The translations under genes and the position numbers were made by a program. The notes beneath the pieces were generated by a model, which worked only from the letters and a program-made list of their open reading frames with translations, searched no databases and was not told where the DNA came from. DNA of 64,000 bases, from positions 124,001 through 188,000 of the forward strand of contig NZ_PJRR01000016.1 in NCBI RefSeq assembly GCF_002858865.1, given 5' to 3'. Origin of the DNA: Caulobacter vibrioides. GTDB lineage: Bacteria; Pseudomonadota; Alphaproteobacteria; Caulobacterales; Caulobacteraceae. This document shows positions 25,060-34,416 of the stretch, one piece after another (the first letter of the stretch is position 1; each line of letters starts with the position of its first letter).

Positions 25060-26925
25060 ATGACGCCGCCCGATGGCGCGTCGCCTCCGCGCGACGTCTC
25101 CAGCGCTCCGTTCAAGCCGCTGGCCATGAAAGGCCCCGAAGTGTCGGTCGACCGCCGACCGGACGGCTCGATCGTGATCACCTCCAACCATGCGCCGGGC
25201 GAAGGGCCGCGCTCGATCGCCCACCTGATCGCCGCCAAGGCCGCCGAACATCCCGACCGGCCTTACCTGAAGCAGCGCGAACCGAACCACGGTCCCTGGC
25301 GCGGCGTCACCTATGGCGAGGCGCATCGCGCGGTCGAGGGCATCGCCCAGTGGCTGATCGATCAGAAGCTTCAGCCCCACGACAGCGTCATGATCCTGTC
25401 GGGCAATTCGATCGAGCACGCCCTGATGACGCTGGGCGCCTATACGGCCGGCGTGCCGGCTGCGCCGATCAGCCCGGCCTATAGCCTGATCTCCACCGAC
25501 CACGCCAAGCTCAAGCACTGCTTCGAAAAGGTCGCGCCCCGCGTCGTCTTCGCCCAGAGCGGAGCGATGTTCGCCGGGGCCCTGGCTACCCTGAAGGCCC
25601 TGGACCCGAGCCTCCTGGTGATCACCGCCGATGGGGCGGGCGAGGGGGCGATCACCTTTGCCGAGGTCGCCGCGACCACGCCGACCGCCGCCGTGGCGAC
25701 CGCGCGGGATGCGGTGGGTCCCGCGACGGTGGCCAAGTATCTCTTCACCTCCGGCTCGACGGGCCTGCCCAAGGCCGTGCCCCAGACCCACGGCATGATG
25801 GCGGGCGTCATCGCCGGGCAGGAGGGCCTGCGCACCGATGTCCCGACCGACGAGGTTCCCCAGAGCCTGGAATGGATGCCCTGGAGCCACATCTCGGCGG
25901 GCAACATCGGCTTCAACGCCGTGATCTGGGGCGGCGGCACCCTGCACATCGACGAGGGCAAGCCGCTGCCGGGCATGTTCGAGACCACGATCAAGAACCT
26001 CTACGAGGTCTCGCCGATCGTGTTCGGGTCGGCCCCGATCGCGTTCTCGATGCTGGCCGAAGCGATGGAGAACGATCCTGTGCTGCGGCGCTCGTTCTTT
26101 AAGAACCTGCGCTACATGGGCTATGGCGGCGCCACCCTGAGCAATGACGTCTATGAGCGCATCCAGGCCCTGGCCGTGGCCGAGACCGGGCATCGCATCC
26201 CGCTGACCACGATGTACGGCGCGACCGAGACGCAAGGCATCACCGTCACCCACTGGATCACCGAGCGGGTCGGGCTGGTGGGCCTGCCGCTGCCGGGCAT
26301 CCAGCTGAAGCTGGCGCCCAGCGGGTCGAAGTACGAGGTCCGCGTGAAGGGCCCGACCGTGGCGGCCGGCTATCACAAGGACCCCGAGCGCACGGCGGCG
26401 GCCTTCGACGAGGAGGGCTTCTATAAGCTGGGCGACGCGGCGCGGTTCGTCGATCCAGAGGACCCGGCCAAGGGGCTCGTGTTCGACGGCCGGGTGACCG
26501 AGGACTTCAAGCTCGACAGCGGCACCTGGGTCAGCGTCGGGGTGCTGCGCCCCGATCTGGTGGCCGCCTGCAGCCCCTACATCCACGACGCGGTGATCAC
26601 CGGCCAGGACAAGGCGTTCATCGGGGCGATGCTCTGGCCCTCGCCGGCCGGGCTGGCGGCCCTAGTGGCCGATCCTGGGCCCGGAACGCCGCTGGAGAAG
26701 CTGGTCGCGATCCTCAAGGACCGTCTGGCCGCGTTCAACGCCGGCGCCGGCGGCTCGTCGCGGCGCGTGGCCCGGTTCACGATCCTGACCGAGCCGCCGT
26801 CGATCGACGCCGGCGAGATCACCGACAAAGGCTACGTCAATCAGCGCGCGACTCTGGAGCGCCGCGCGGATCGCGTCGAGGCGCTCTACGCCAAGACGCC
26901 GGGCGAGGGGGTCTTCGTAGTCTAG
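25060..26925 (+). CDS. acyl-CoA synthetase, feruloyl-CoA synthase-like
   Basis: The 621-residue AMP-forming ligase has the P-loop YLFTSGSTGLPKAVPQTHGMM (about residues 228-248), MYGATETQG and FYKLGDAARF. An adenylate-forming C-terminal domain ends in DKGYVNQRATLERR. The N terminus, TYGEAH and APISPAYSLISTDHAKLK closely fit feruloyl-CoA/hydroxycinnamoyl-CoA synthases, which activate ferulate and related lignin acids. Caulobacter degrades such aromatics. No companion hydratase/aldolase gene is adjacent, so the substrate remains inferred. The start at 25060 follows a GGGAG-type site. Confidence 0.85.
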   Translation: MTPPDGASPPRDVSSAPFKPLAMKGPEVSVDRRPDGSIVITSNHAPGEGPRSIAHLIAAKAAEHPDRPYLKQREPNHGPWRGVTYGEAHRAVEGIAQWLIDQKLQPHDSVMILSGNSIEHALMTLGAYTAGVPAAPISPAYSLISTDHAKLKHCFEKVAPRVVFAQSGAMFAGALATLKALDPSLLVITADGAGEGAITFAEVAATTPTAAVATARDAVGPATVAKYLFTSGSTGLPKAVPQTHGMMAGVIAGQEGLRTDVPTDEVPQSLEWMPWSHISAGNIGFNAVIWGGGTLHIDEGKPLPGMFETTIKNLYEVSPIVFGSAPIAFSMLAEAMENDPVLRRSFFKNLRYMGYGGATLSNDVYERIQALAVAETGHRIPLTTMYGATETQGITVTHWITERVGLVGLPLPGIQLKLAPSGSKYEVRVKGPTVAAGYHKDPERTAAAFDEEGFYKLGDAARFVDPEDPAKGLVFDGRVTEDFKLDSGTWVSVGVLRPDLVAACSPYIHDAVITGQDKAFIGAMLWPSPAGLAALVADPGPGTPLEKLVAILKDRLAAFNAGAGGSSRRVARFTILTEPPSIDAGEITDKGYVNQRATLERRADRVEALYAKTPGEGVFVV

Positions 26926-26929
26926 CGGC

Positions 26930-29347
26930 TCACCAGGACAGGCCGCCGCGCACCAGCACGGCGGTCTTGTCCGACATACCAAAGGCCATCAGGTCCGCAG
27001 GCTTCGGCGGCGGCGCCTTGGCCAGGGTCGGCCAGCCGTCGCGATGCTCCAACGCGGCGACCTCGACCTGTCCGGGGCCGGCGGTCGTGAAGCTGAGCGT
27101 GATCCCGTTCGGATCGGGCGCATGATAGGTCAGGCTCGACCACTCGCCGGCCTGGGTCGCCAGGGTGATCGGGCGGCCGTTCAGGCGCGGTTGGCTGAGC
27201 GGCGTGCTCGGCCGCAGGCGTAGGCTGACCAGCTCAGCGCCGGGCGCGGGGATCAGGCGGATCAGCAGGCGATCCTCGGCGCGGTCGACGGTCAGCTGTG
27301 GGCTGGCCACGGGCACGACCCGGGTCTCCGACATCCACACCGGATTTTTCCAGAACGGCGCCAGGGCCTGCTGCCGGGGCTCAGACCCGCCGTCGTCGGG
27401 CAGGACCGCGCGGGTCCAGGCGTCCAGTCTCGTCAGGCCGGCGACGCGCCAGGCCTTGCCGGTGGACAGGTCGGCGACGTGCAGAGCCTGGGTGATTGCG
27501 GGGCGGGAGGGCTCGCCGCCGAGGCGGGCGGCGTTGGCCGTAAGCGCCACCCCGACCAGGGCCATGATCCCGGCGGCGCGCCAGGCCCAGCGCGTGGCGG
27601 CGAAGTCGTGCGCGAGTGGCGACAGGGCCGGGGCGGCCAGCATCGCGAACACCGCCAGCACGGCCGGCTCCATCAGGCCGACGCCCGCGAAGGTCCAGGC
27701 CCCCCAGGCGGCCAGCTGGGCGGTCGACAGGATGGCCAGAAGACCGACGACGGTGGTCAGGGCCAGGGCGACCCGCTTGTCCCGCGTGCCGCCGATTCCG
27801 ATCACCAGCGCCGCGCCGACGGCGGCGACCAGCAGCGGCCAGGTCAGCATCACCGTCGCGCCGGGCGCCAGGACCTGGGCGGCGATCGCCAGCAGCAGCA
27901 CCACGATCATGCCGCCGATCCATGCGCCCAGAACCTCGGTCCGGAAGCCCAGCGCCAGGGCGGCCAGAACGCAGGCCGCCAGCCCAAGCCCAAGACCGAT
28001 GGGATCAAACCCGCCGACCAGGCTGCAGGCGCCGCCCAGGACGAGAGCGACGACGCAGGGAATGACCCGCCGAGCGCCACGCGCCTGGGCGGTGGCGACG
28101 CCGAGCCCCGCGGCGGCGGCGAGCAGACCCGCGCCCCAGAGCAGAAAGTCAAAGCGCGTCAGCAGGCCGTAGTAGCGCTGGACGCCGTCGATCATCAGAA
28201 GGCGGCCAAGCAGATGTAGCACGAGACCGGCGCTGGCGGCGGTGAGCAGCAGTCCGGCCGCGCCGCGTGCGATCTCCCAGCCGCTCGCGCCTCGGCCCGC
28301 CAGCGCGCGCCAGGCGCAGAAGCCGACCAGGGCCGCGGCCAGCGCCAAGAGCGCCCAGCCCACCGCCGGGGGGTAGCGGATCATGAACAGGCCCAGGACG
28401 TCGGAATAGATCGCATTCTCGGTCCTGGCGGGCAGTTCGGACGCGTTCGCGAGAGCCCGCACGGTCGGCAGGACCTGATCGCCCATATGCTGCAGGCTGC
28501 CCCGCTGCAGATGGTCGGGGCGCGACAGCGGCGTGTGATAGGCTAGCTGGTTGTCGATGAAGGCCAGGTTCAGCCCCGGCAGACCCTTGTTCACCGCGTG
28601 GGTGAAATCGGTGTCGTTGGGCATCTTCTCGTAGACGGTCGAGGCCATCGAGTTGCCCGACGCTCCCTTGGCCTCGCGACCAAAAACGCCGATGAGCGCG
28701 CCGTTGCCGGGGCCGGTCTGGAACATCGCCGCGCGACCAGCGTCGCCCCGGGCCTCCATGTTCACCACCAAGCCCACGCGTGCGAGGCTGGGATCGCGGG
28801 CGAAGAACGCGTCAGCCCCCAAGAGGCCCGCCTCCTCGGCGTCGGTGAACAGGAAGATCACGTCCCGGGCATGCGGCCCGCTCGCCTTCAGGGCGCGGGC
28901 GATCTCCAGGGCGGCGGCGGTTCCCGAGGCGTCGTCGGCTGCGCCCGGCGAGTTGTGCACCGAGTCGTAGTGGCTCATGACCAGGATGGCCGGCAAGCTG
29001 CGGTCACGGCCCGGCAGGACGCCGACCAGGTTCTGCACGGCGGCCGCGCTCAAGGTCCGGCCGTCCGAGTCGTGCTGGGAGAAGCCTTCGCCCGGGCGGA
29101 CCGAGACCTCGAGGCGCAGCGCGTTGATGCGCGACAGCAGGTGATCGCGGACCCTTGCAATCTCGGCCGAGCCAGTGGGATGGGGCTTCTGCGCGATCGC
29201 CGCGACATCAGCCATGGCGCGGTCGGCCGAAAACGCGGTGGCGGGTGCGGTGACGCCGACCGGAGGCGGGGGCTGTTGGCTCAGCGCGCCCAGCGCCAGC
29301 CCCAAGGCGAGACAGATCCAGAATCCGAGGAAGCGAATGGTCTTCAT
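26930..29347 (-). CDS. M28-family metallopeptidase with multi-span membrane domain
   Basis: The 805-residue protein begins with a signal anchor (RFLGFWICLALGLALGAL). Its N-terminal catalytic domain is an aminopeptidase of the M28 type with a two-zinc site: MSHYDSVHNSPGAADDASG (His and Asp ligands) and FTDAEEAGLLGA (Glu ligands). From about residue 330 there are eight or more hydrophobic spans, then a C-terminal extracytoplasmic domain. This layout recalls eukaryotic ER or vacuolar M28 proteases (Fxna-like). The ATG at 29347 has GGAGG seven bases upstream. It converges with the acyl-CoA synthetase gene. Confidence 0.88.
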   Translation of the reverse strand: MKTIRFLGFWICLALGLALGALSQQPPPPVGVTAPATAFSADRAMADVAAIAQKPHPTGSAEIARVRDHLLSRINALRLEVSVRPGEGFSQHDSDGRTLSAAAVQNLVGVLPGRDRSLPAILVMSHYDSVHNSPGAADDASGTAAALEIARALKASGPHARDVIFLFTDAEEAGLLGADAFFARDPSLARVGLVVNMEARGDAGRAAMFQTGPGNGALIGVFGREAKGASGNSMASTVYEKMPNDTDFTHAVNKGLPGLNLAFIDNQLAYHTPLSRPDHLQRGSLQHMGDQVLPTVRALANASELPARTENAIYSDVLGLFMIRYPPAVGWALLALAAALVGFCAWRALAGRGASGWEIARGAAGLLLTAASAGLVLHLLGRLLMIDGVQRYYGLLTRFDFLLWGAGLLAAAAGLGVATAQARGARRVIPCVVALVLGGACSLVGGFDPIGLGLGLAACVLAALALGFRTEVLGAWIGGMIVVLLLAIAAQVLAPGATVMLTWPLLVAAVGAALVIGIGGTRDKRVALALTTVVGLLAILSTAQLAAWGAWTFAGVGLMEPAVLAVFAMLAAPALSPLAHDFAATRWAWRAAGIMALVGVALTANAARLGGEPSRPAITQALHVADLSTGKAWRVAGLTRLDAWTRAVLPDDGGSEPRQQALAPFWKNPVWMSETRVVPVASPQLTVDRAEDRLLIRLIPAPGAELVSLRLRPSTPLSQPRLNGRPITLATQAGEWSSLTYHAPDPNGITLSFTTAGPGQVEVAALEHRDGWPTLAKAPPPKPADLMAFGMSDKTAVLVRGGLSW

Positions 29348-29430
29348 CGGCGTGCCTCCGGGCGGAAAGCGAATCCCCAAAGGTATGCTGCGGCGATGCG
29401 CGCCGATCTGAAACCCCTCCGGACAAGGAA

Positions 29431-29465
29431 AAAGGGCGACCCGCCAAGCGGATCGCCCTTTCTTC
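29431..29465 (-). terminator. terminator of the TonB-dependent receptor gene
   Basis: On the minus strand AAAGGGCGATCCGC pairs with GCGGGTCGCCCTTT over 14 bp with one G-U pair, followed by TTTTTCCTT. On the + strand the same position is an A-C mismatch. This supports use on the minus strand, downstream of the receptor gene. Confidence 0.85.
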
Positions 29466-29516
29466 TTCCGAAAGTCGGCGGCGCGGCTGGCGCCGCCGGT
29501 CCCCCTCCCGGCAGAA

Positions 29517-32030
29517 CTAGAACTTCGAGCGCAGGGTCACGCCGTAGGTGCGCGGCGCGCCTAGGAACGCGTTGTAGGTGATCGTGTCCAGGGCCGCGTT
29601 GTAGGTGTTCTGCGTGGCGCTGAGACCCGAGCCGCCTTGCAGCGGGCCGTTGAAGGCCACCTGCATGTACTTCTCGTTCAGAAGGTTCTGGGCCCACAGT
29701 TCGACAGCCCAGCGTTCGTCGTCGCTGCCCAGGCCGACGCGGCCGTTGACCACCGTGAAGGCCTTCTGGAGCTTCGGCGGGAACAGGTCGGAGCCGGTGT
29801 TGTACTCCGAGGAGTACTTCGCGCCGATGTTGAAGCGAGCCTTCAGGTTGTCGCCGACCGAAGCCTCATAGGTCACCGAGGCCGAGCCCGAGTACTTCGG
29901 CGCCAGCGACAGGTTGCTGCCGGGCAGAAGGGCCAGGGCGTTGCCCGGATCGTTCGGGATCGGTTGCTTGCCGTACTTGGTGTCGGCGTAGGTGAAGCCG
30001 CTCTGGATGACCAGGCCGCGCACCGGCGTGAACCACATGAAGTCGGCGTCGACACCCTTCGACGTCACCTCGGGGATCGAGCGCACCACGAACGAGGTGC
30101 CCAGGAAGGTGTTCAGCTGGAAGTCGGTGAACTTCTGCTGGAAGAGGCTGACGTTGAACAGAACCGAGCGGTTGAACAGGGTGTTCTTCATGCCCAGCTC
30201 GTAGCTGTCGACGAACTCAGCCGGGAACGAGGTGTCATAGATCGGCGTCACGCCAGCGCCGCCCGAGGGCAGGCCGTTCGAGGACTGCGTGCGGTCGAGG
30301 TTAAAGCCGCCGCCCTTATAGCCGCGAGCGAACGAGGCGTAGGTGAACACTTCGGGCGAGAAGCGGTAGGACGCCTTGATGGTGCCGCTCCACTCCTTGT
30401 CCGTCCGCTCCTGGCTGGTGCCGCGGCCGTTGAACAGCGGGTTGGCCCAGGGCAGGCAGAGGTTGCCGACGATAGTGCCGACCGCAGCCGCGCCGACAAT
30501 GCCCGCCATCCGAGCTTGACCGGCCGGGGTCAGGGCCGTGCCGCAGCCGACGCCGCCATCGCTGTTGGTCTGGAAGGTCGTGAGATCCTTCTTTTCCACG
30601 GTGTAGCGCAGACCGGCGGTGATCTCGAACGCGTCCGTCACGTGCCAGGTTTCGTTGGTGAACAGAGCCACCGTCTTGGCGCGTTGATCATAACGATCGT
30701 AGAGGCCTTGGCCCGGCGTGAACGAGGTGTTCGGCGCACGGTTCAAGAGCAGGGCGATGAAGTTGGGGATGCCCGCCGGGTTGGCCGCCGAACGGGACAG
30801 GAGGCGGCCCAGATACTGTTCGTACTGGTTGCCGAACAGGAAGTTGGCGCGGTTCTCAAGTCGTTCGTCGGCGAGGAAGGCGCCGATCATCCAGTCGAAC
30901 TTGTCCGACTTGCCGGCCAGGCGCAGTTCCTGGCTGTAGGTCGTGAACTCCGAATAGTTCGTGCCGTCCTTGTTACGGTAGGTGATGTCGGCGGTGGTGA
31001 AGTCGGAGTCCTGACCGTTGTCGGTGCGCCATTGGCGAATGGCCGAGATGCTGGTCAGCGTGCCGATCGGCAGGTCGATGTCGCCCTGGAGCGAAACGCC
31101 CTTGTCCTCGATCTTGGCGGGCGCGCCGCGGTTCGAATAGGCGACCCGGTCATACGGATTGGCGGTCGGCGCCAGAGCCGTGCCGCCCGAGACCACGCCC
31201 AGAATTCCGGCCGTCGGACCGGTGCGGATCTGCACCGCGCCGCAGCAGTTTTCGTCGCGACGGCTGTAGTCGGCGATGAACCGGAAAGTCGCTTGGTCAT
31301 CGGGGATGAACAGCAACTGCCCGCGCACCGTGTAGAAGTTCTGGTCGGCGTCCTGCTTGCGGGCGGACGGACCGGCGCCCACGATCACGTCGTTGAAACC
31401 GTCACGCTCGCGGGCCGCGACGTACAGGCGGCCGGCCAGCTTGTCGCCCATCAGCGGACCGGTGACCGAGGCGGCCACGCCCTTGGCGTCGTAGTTGCCA
31501 AGGGTCACTTCGGCGCTGGCCCCGAAGCCGAACTCCGGCTCCTTGGTGACGACGTTGATCACGCCGGCCGAGGTGTTCTTGCCGAACAGAGTGCCTTGCG
31601 GCCCCTTCAGCACTTCGATGCGCTCCATTTCGCCCAGGTCGCCGAAGCCGACGCCGTTGCGGGGGCGGTACACGCCGTCGATCACGACGCCGACCGAGCT
31701 TTCCAGGCCGGGGTTGTCACCGACGGTGCCGACGCCGCGGACGCGGGCGGTCGTCGAGGCTTCCGACGAGGTGGACGTGACCGTCAGGCCGGGCGTCAGG
31801 ATCGTGAGGTCCTTGATGTCCCGGACGCCTGTGTCTTGCAGCAGCTTGGCGCCAACGGCGGTGACCACCACCGGGACGTCCTGCAGGTTCTGTTCCCGCT
31901 TCTGGGCGGTGACGATAATGCTGTCGACGGTCGGGATATCGGTTTCTTGAGCCTGCGCGGCGCTCGTGGCGCCAAGACCGGCGAGGACAACAGCGGACGC
32001 AGTGCCGCAAAGCACCTGGGAAAAGCGCAT
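29517..32030 (-). CDS. TonB-dependent outer-membrane receptor
   Basis: The 837-residue protein has a signal peptide (VLCGTASAVVLAGLGATSAAQA). A TonB-box-like DSIIVTAQKR is followed by a plug domain (LQDVPVVVTAVGAKLLQDTG, VLKGPQGTLFGKNTSAGVINVVTK). The C-terminal beta-barrel ends in a typical aromatic strand (YGVTLRSKF). Such receptors import siderophores, vitamin B12, glycans or other nutrients using TonB; Caulobacter has dozens. Nothing adjacent indicates the ligand. The gene has its own terminator and is divergent from selO across 244 bp. Confidence 0.95.
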   Translation of the reverse strand: MRFSQVLCGTASAVVLAGLGATSAAQAQETDIPTVDSIIVTAQKREQNLQDVPVVVTAVGAKLLQDTGVRDIKDLTILTPGLTVTSTSSEASTTARVRGVGTVGDNPGLESSVGVVIDGVYRPRNGVGFGDLGEMERIEVLKGPQGTLFGKNTSAGVINVVTKEPEFGFGASAEVTLGNYDAKGVAASVTGPLMGDKLAGRLYVAARERDGFNDVIVGAGPSARKQDADQNFYTVRGQLLFIPDDQATFRFIADYSRRDENCCGAVQIRTGPTAGILGVVSGGTALAPTANPYDRVAYSNRGAPAKIEDKGVSLQGDIDLPIGTLTSISAIRQWRTDNGQDSDFTTADITYRNKDGTNYSEFTTYSQELRLAGKSDKFDWMIGAFLADERLENRANFLFGNQYEQYLGRLLSRSAANPAGIPNFIALLLNRAPNTSFTPGQGLYDRYDQRAKTVALFTNETWHVTDAFEITAGLRYTVEKKDLTTFQTNSDGGVGCGTALTPAGQARMAGIVGAAAVGTIVGNLCLPWANPLFNGRGTSQERTDKEWSGTIKASYRFSPEVFTYASFARGYKGGGFNLDRTQSSNGLPSGGAGVTPIYDTSFPAEFVDSYELGMKNTLFNRSVLFNVSLFQQKFTDFQLNTFLGTSFVVRSIPEVTSKGVDADFMWFTPVRGLVIQSGFTYADTKYGKQPIPNDPGNALALLPGSNLSLAPKYSGSASVTYEASVGDNLKARFNIGAKYSSEYNTGSDLFPPKLQKAFTVVNGRVGLGSDDERWAVELWAQNLLNEKYMQVAFNGPLQGGSGLSATQNTYNAALDTITYNAFLGAPRTYGVTLRSKF

Positions 32031-32151
32031 TTCCTACCTCGGTTCGTTGGCCGAAGACGCTTGCCCGCCTCCGGCTTGTTTTTCGTTGGTCCGCCGAACG
32101 AGTGTTCGAATGGATAGCTAAGGGTTAGGCGCCGTCCCCCGTGTCGGCAAG

Positions 32152-32167
32152 TGAAATCCCTTGTAAT
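32152..32167 (+). promoter_or_regulatory. weak CpxR-box-like direct repeat
   Basis: TGAAAT-CCCT-TGTAAT has the same ten-base start-to-start spacing as three stronger repeats in this window but deviates in the first half. It is in the gap between the TonB-receptor and selO genes, 108 bp upstream of selO. Confidence 0.2.
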
Positions 32168-32274
32168 GAAGGGTTCCAAGGTGCTCTGTTGCTGGGAAGC
32201 GACAGCGTTCGATCACCGTCATCGACATTCGAAAGGGGCTTGCGCCGCGCAGGGTGTGACCGCATGTGGCGTGC

Positions 32275-33708
32275 ATGATCCCTGCCCCCGCCTACCATCC
32301 CGATCCGCGTTTCCAGGCCCTGGGCGGAGAGTTCGCCGATCCTGTGGAGCCCGCGGATTTTCCGGAGACGGTGTTGCGGTTCCGGAACGATCGCGCGGCG
32401 GCGACGGTGGGGCTGGAGACGTTGGACGATCGCGCGTGGCTGCGCCACTTCGGGCGCTTCGAACCGCTGCCGGATAACCAGACCCGGCCGCTGGCCATGC
32501 GGTATCACGGCCATCAGTTCCGCGTTTACAATCCAGACCTGGGAGACGGACGAGGTTTCCTGTTTGGCCAGTTGCGCGAGGCGGGGGCAGGCCGCCTTCT
32601 GGACCTTGCCACGAAGGGTTCGGGGCAGACCCCATGGTCCCGCGCGGGCGATGGTCGGCTGACCTTGAAGGGCGGCGTGCGGGAGATTCTCGCCGCGAGT
32701 TTCCTTGAGGCGCTGGGCGTTCCGACCTCTAGAGCCTTCTCGCTTGTCGAGACGGGCGAGGCCTTGACCCGGGGGGATGAGCCCAGCCCTACCCGATCGG
32801 CGGTCCTGACCCGGCTCTCGCACAGCCATATGCGCTTTGGGACCTTTCAGCGCCTGGCCTACCTCGATCGTAGAGACCTGATGGTCCAACTGGTCGACCA
32901 TGTGATCGAGAGCTACTTCCCGGATCTGGCCGACGAGTCCGATCGCCCCGCCGTCCTGATGCGCGCGGTGGTCTCGGCGAGCGCGCGACTGCTGTCCCGC
33001 TGGATGTCCGCCGGCTTCGTGCATGGCGTGCTGAACACGGACAATATGGTCGTCACGGGCGAAAGCTTCGACTACGGCCCATGGCGCTTCCTGCCGCGAA
33101 ACGATCCGAACTTCGTCGCCGCCTATTTCGACCATGCCGGTCTCTACAGCTTCGGGCGGCAGCCCGAGGCGGTGTTCTGGAACCTGCAGCAACTGGCGGG
33201 CTGTCTGAGCCTCGTGACCGACCAGGCCGCCCTGTTGGCGGCCCTGAACAGCTTCTCGGACCTCTACCGCGCGGCGCTGCGGGGGGCGATGCTGGATCGG
33301 CTGGGCCTCAAGAGCCGTGGCGCGGAGGCCGATATCGCCCTGGTCAACACGGCCTTCAGGGCGCTGGCGGAGGGCGGTGAACCGCTGCGCTGGGAGCCGT
33401 TCTTCTTCGACTGGTTCGGCGGCGCGGCCTCGGAGGAGCGCGCGCTGCGAGGCCCTCGCGCCGGGCTCTATGCGGGAGAGGCGTTCCTCGACCTGCGACG
33501 GGCGTTGGCCGATTTCGAGCCCGATCGCCCGGAACGTCTGGCGCATCCGGCCTTCGCTCGTCCCGAACCCGAGGAGCTGATCATCGACGAGGTCGAGGCG
33601 CTCTGGTCGCCGATCGCCGACGCCGATGATTGGGGCCCGCTAAACGCCAAGCTCGCCCGAATAGACGCCGCGCGAGAGGCCTACGCGCTGGGCCAAGCCC
33701 AGATTTGA
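32275..33708 (+). CDS. selO: protein adenylyltransferase SelO
   Basis: The 477-residue pseudokinase-fold enzyme transfers AMP to hydroxyl side chains of proteins, a reaction shown for SelO of E. coli and other species. Diagnostic segments are RYHGHQFRVYNPDLGDGRGFLFGQ, KGSGQTPWSRAGDGRLTLKGGVRE, RLSHSHMRFGTF, HGVLNTDNMVVTGESFDYGPW (metal-binding Asn and the DYG replacing kinase DFG) and AFWNLQQLAG-like FWNLQQLAG. Length equals the E. coli protein. The C terminus lacks the selenocysteine/cysteine of the eukaryotic form. The ATG at 32275 is preferred over a GTG nine bases upstream; neither has a strong ribosome-binding site. Confidence 0.93.
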   Translation: MIPAPAYHPDPRFQALGGEFADPVEPADFPETVLRFRNDRAAATVGLETLDDRAWLRHFGRFEPLPDNQTRPLAMRYHGHQFRVYNPDLGDGRGFLFGQLREAGAGRLLDLATKGSGQTPWSRAGDGRLTLKGGVREILAASFLEALGVPTSRAFSLVETGEALTRGDEPSPTRSAVLTRLSHSHMRFGTFQRLAYLDRRDLMVQLVDHVIESYFPDLADESDRPAVLMRAVVSASARLLSRWMSAGFVHGVLNTDNMVVTGESFDYGPWRFLPRNDPNFVAAYFDHAGLYSFGRQPEAVFWNLQQLAGCLSLVTDQAALLAALNSFSDLYRAALRGAMLDRLGLKSRGAEADIALVNTAFRALAEGGEPLRWEPFFFDWFGGAASEERALRGPRAGLYAGEAFLDLRRALADFEPDRPERLAHPAFARPEPEELIIDEVEALWSPIADADDWGPLNAKLARIDAAREAYALGQAQI

Positions 33709-33814
33709 GTGCTGTGCGGAGGTTTTTTCGTTCGGGCGCGGAACAACCGTCAAGGTTCCGTCTTACAACTGCGGCACACTGCCTCCAGACGAACGCCGCG
33801 TGGAGACCGACCCG

Positions 33815-33940
33815 ATGCGCATCTTCCAACCGATCATGCTGGTTTGCGCCGTAGCCATGTCGTTCGTCGGCGCCCTGGGCATTCCAGGCTGCGCGCGCGC
33901 GATCGGCGAATGTCTCCGTGACCGCGCGGAACCGGCCTAG
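33815..33940 (+). CDS. very small exported or membrane peptide, uncertain
   Basis: A 41-codon frame starts MRIFQPIMLVCAVAMSFVGAL, a signal-peptide-like hydrophobic stretch. It then has GIPGCARAIGECL with two cysteines and a charged end. GGAG lies about nine bases upstream of the ATG. The C after GIPG could be a lipobox-like or entericidin-like site but does not match well. It sits in the 708-bp gap after selO. No homologue is recognised. Confidence 0.4.
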   Translation: MRIFQPIMLVCAVAMSFVGALGIPGCARAIGECLRDRAEPA

Positions 33941-34118
33941 GTCTCGGATCAAGCCAAAGACGCGTTGGCAGAGTCCGACGTCCCGGCCCTAGCCGCCGGA
34001 CAATCGCGCCGGCGGCAATGTAATCCATTGTAAAATGGGCCTTGCGACCTCTGGTCGAGCGCGCGTCCGTGTCGTCTAACCGTGATCGGAGGGGCGGACG
34101 GGGAGCGCGGCGGCGCGG
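33941..34118. other. non-coding stretch after selO
   Basis: This is part of the 708-bp region between selO and the lipoprotein gene, which has only two small doubtful ORFs. It contains the CpxR-box-like repeat at 34019-34034 and no other recognisable element. It presumably holds the promoter for the small membrane protein and lipoprotein. Confidence 0.5.
34019..34034 (+). promoter_or_regulatory. CpxR-box-like direct repeat
   Basis: TGTAAT-CCAT-TGTAAA has two direct repeats with ten bases start to start (GTAAT-N5-GTAAA). The known CpxR box is GTAAA-N5-GTAAA. It lies upstream of the small membrane ORF (34203) and the lipoprotein gene (34417). Its reverse complement matches the repeat in front of the nearby response-regulator operon at all but two positions. 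Confidence 0.45.
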
Positions 34119-34202
34119 ATGGAGATGGAATTTCGACGGCTTCCGACCGGGACGCTCGGATCGAGCGCGTCGCCAGGAAGCCCGGAGTCCGGCCTCGCCA
34201 TC

Positions 34203-34370
34203 ATGGGCGAGAGGCGCCGCGACCCCGCTCAGCGATCAGAGCCCGCCGTTGATACCGTCCCGCGCAGCGGCTCTCGGAGCCTGTGGGGGCTGGTCGGGAT
34301 CATCGTAGCCCTGGTGCTGTGGGGCGGGCTCTATTGGGCGTGGTCCGTCCTGAGGCTGTCGCTCGGATGA
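34203..34370 (+). CDS. small single-span membrane protein, uncertain
   Basis: The 55-residue frame (MGERRRDPAQRSEP...) has a polar N-terminal half, then one strong transmembrane helix (LWGLVGIIVALVLWGGLYWAW). The frame stays open to an ATG at 34119. Neither start has a convincing ribosome-binding site, so the exact start is unsure. It precedes the lipoprotein gene by 46 bp in the same direction and may share its promoter. Confidence 0.45.
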   Translation: MGERRRDPAQRSEPAVDTVPRSGSRSLWGLVGIIVALVLWGGLYWAWSVLRLSLG

Positions 34371-34416
34371 TCTGGTGATCGTGCTATTGTCCCAGCGGTC
34401 GTAGGAGCCAGGCACC

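Noticed and set aside
29637..32117. 826-codon open frame antisense to the TonB-receptor gene
   Set aside because: The protein is low-complexity His/Arg/Val/Gly without domains, and it exactly shadows a convincing gene. Such antisense frames are common at this GC content. The same applies to the long frames at 4755-7067, 8749-10551, 11368-13380, 21981-23357, 56307-57866 and 58652-60541.
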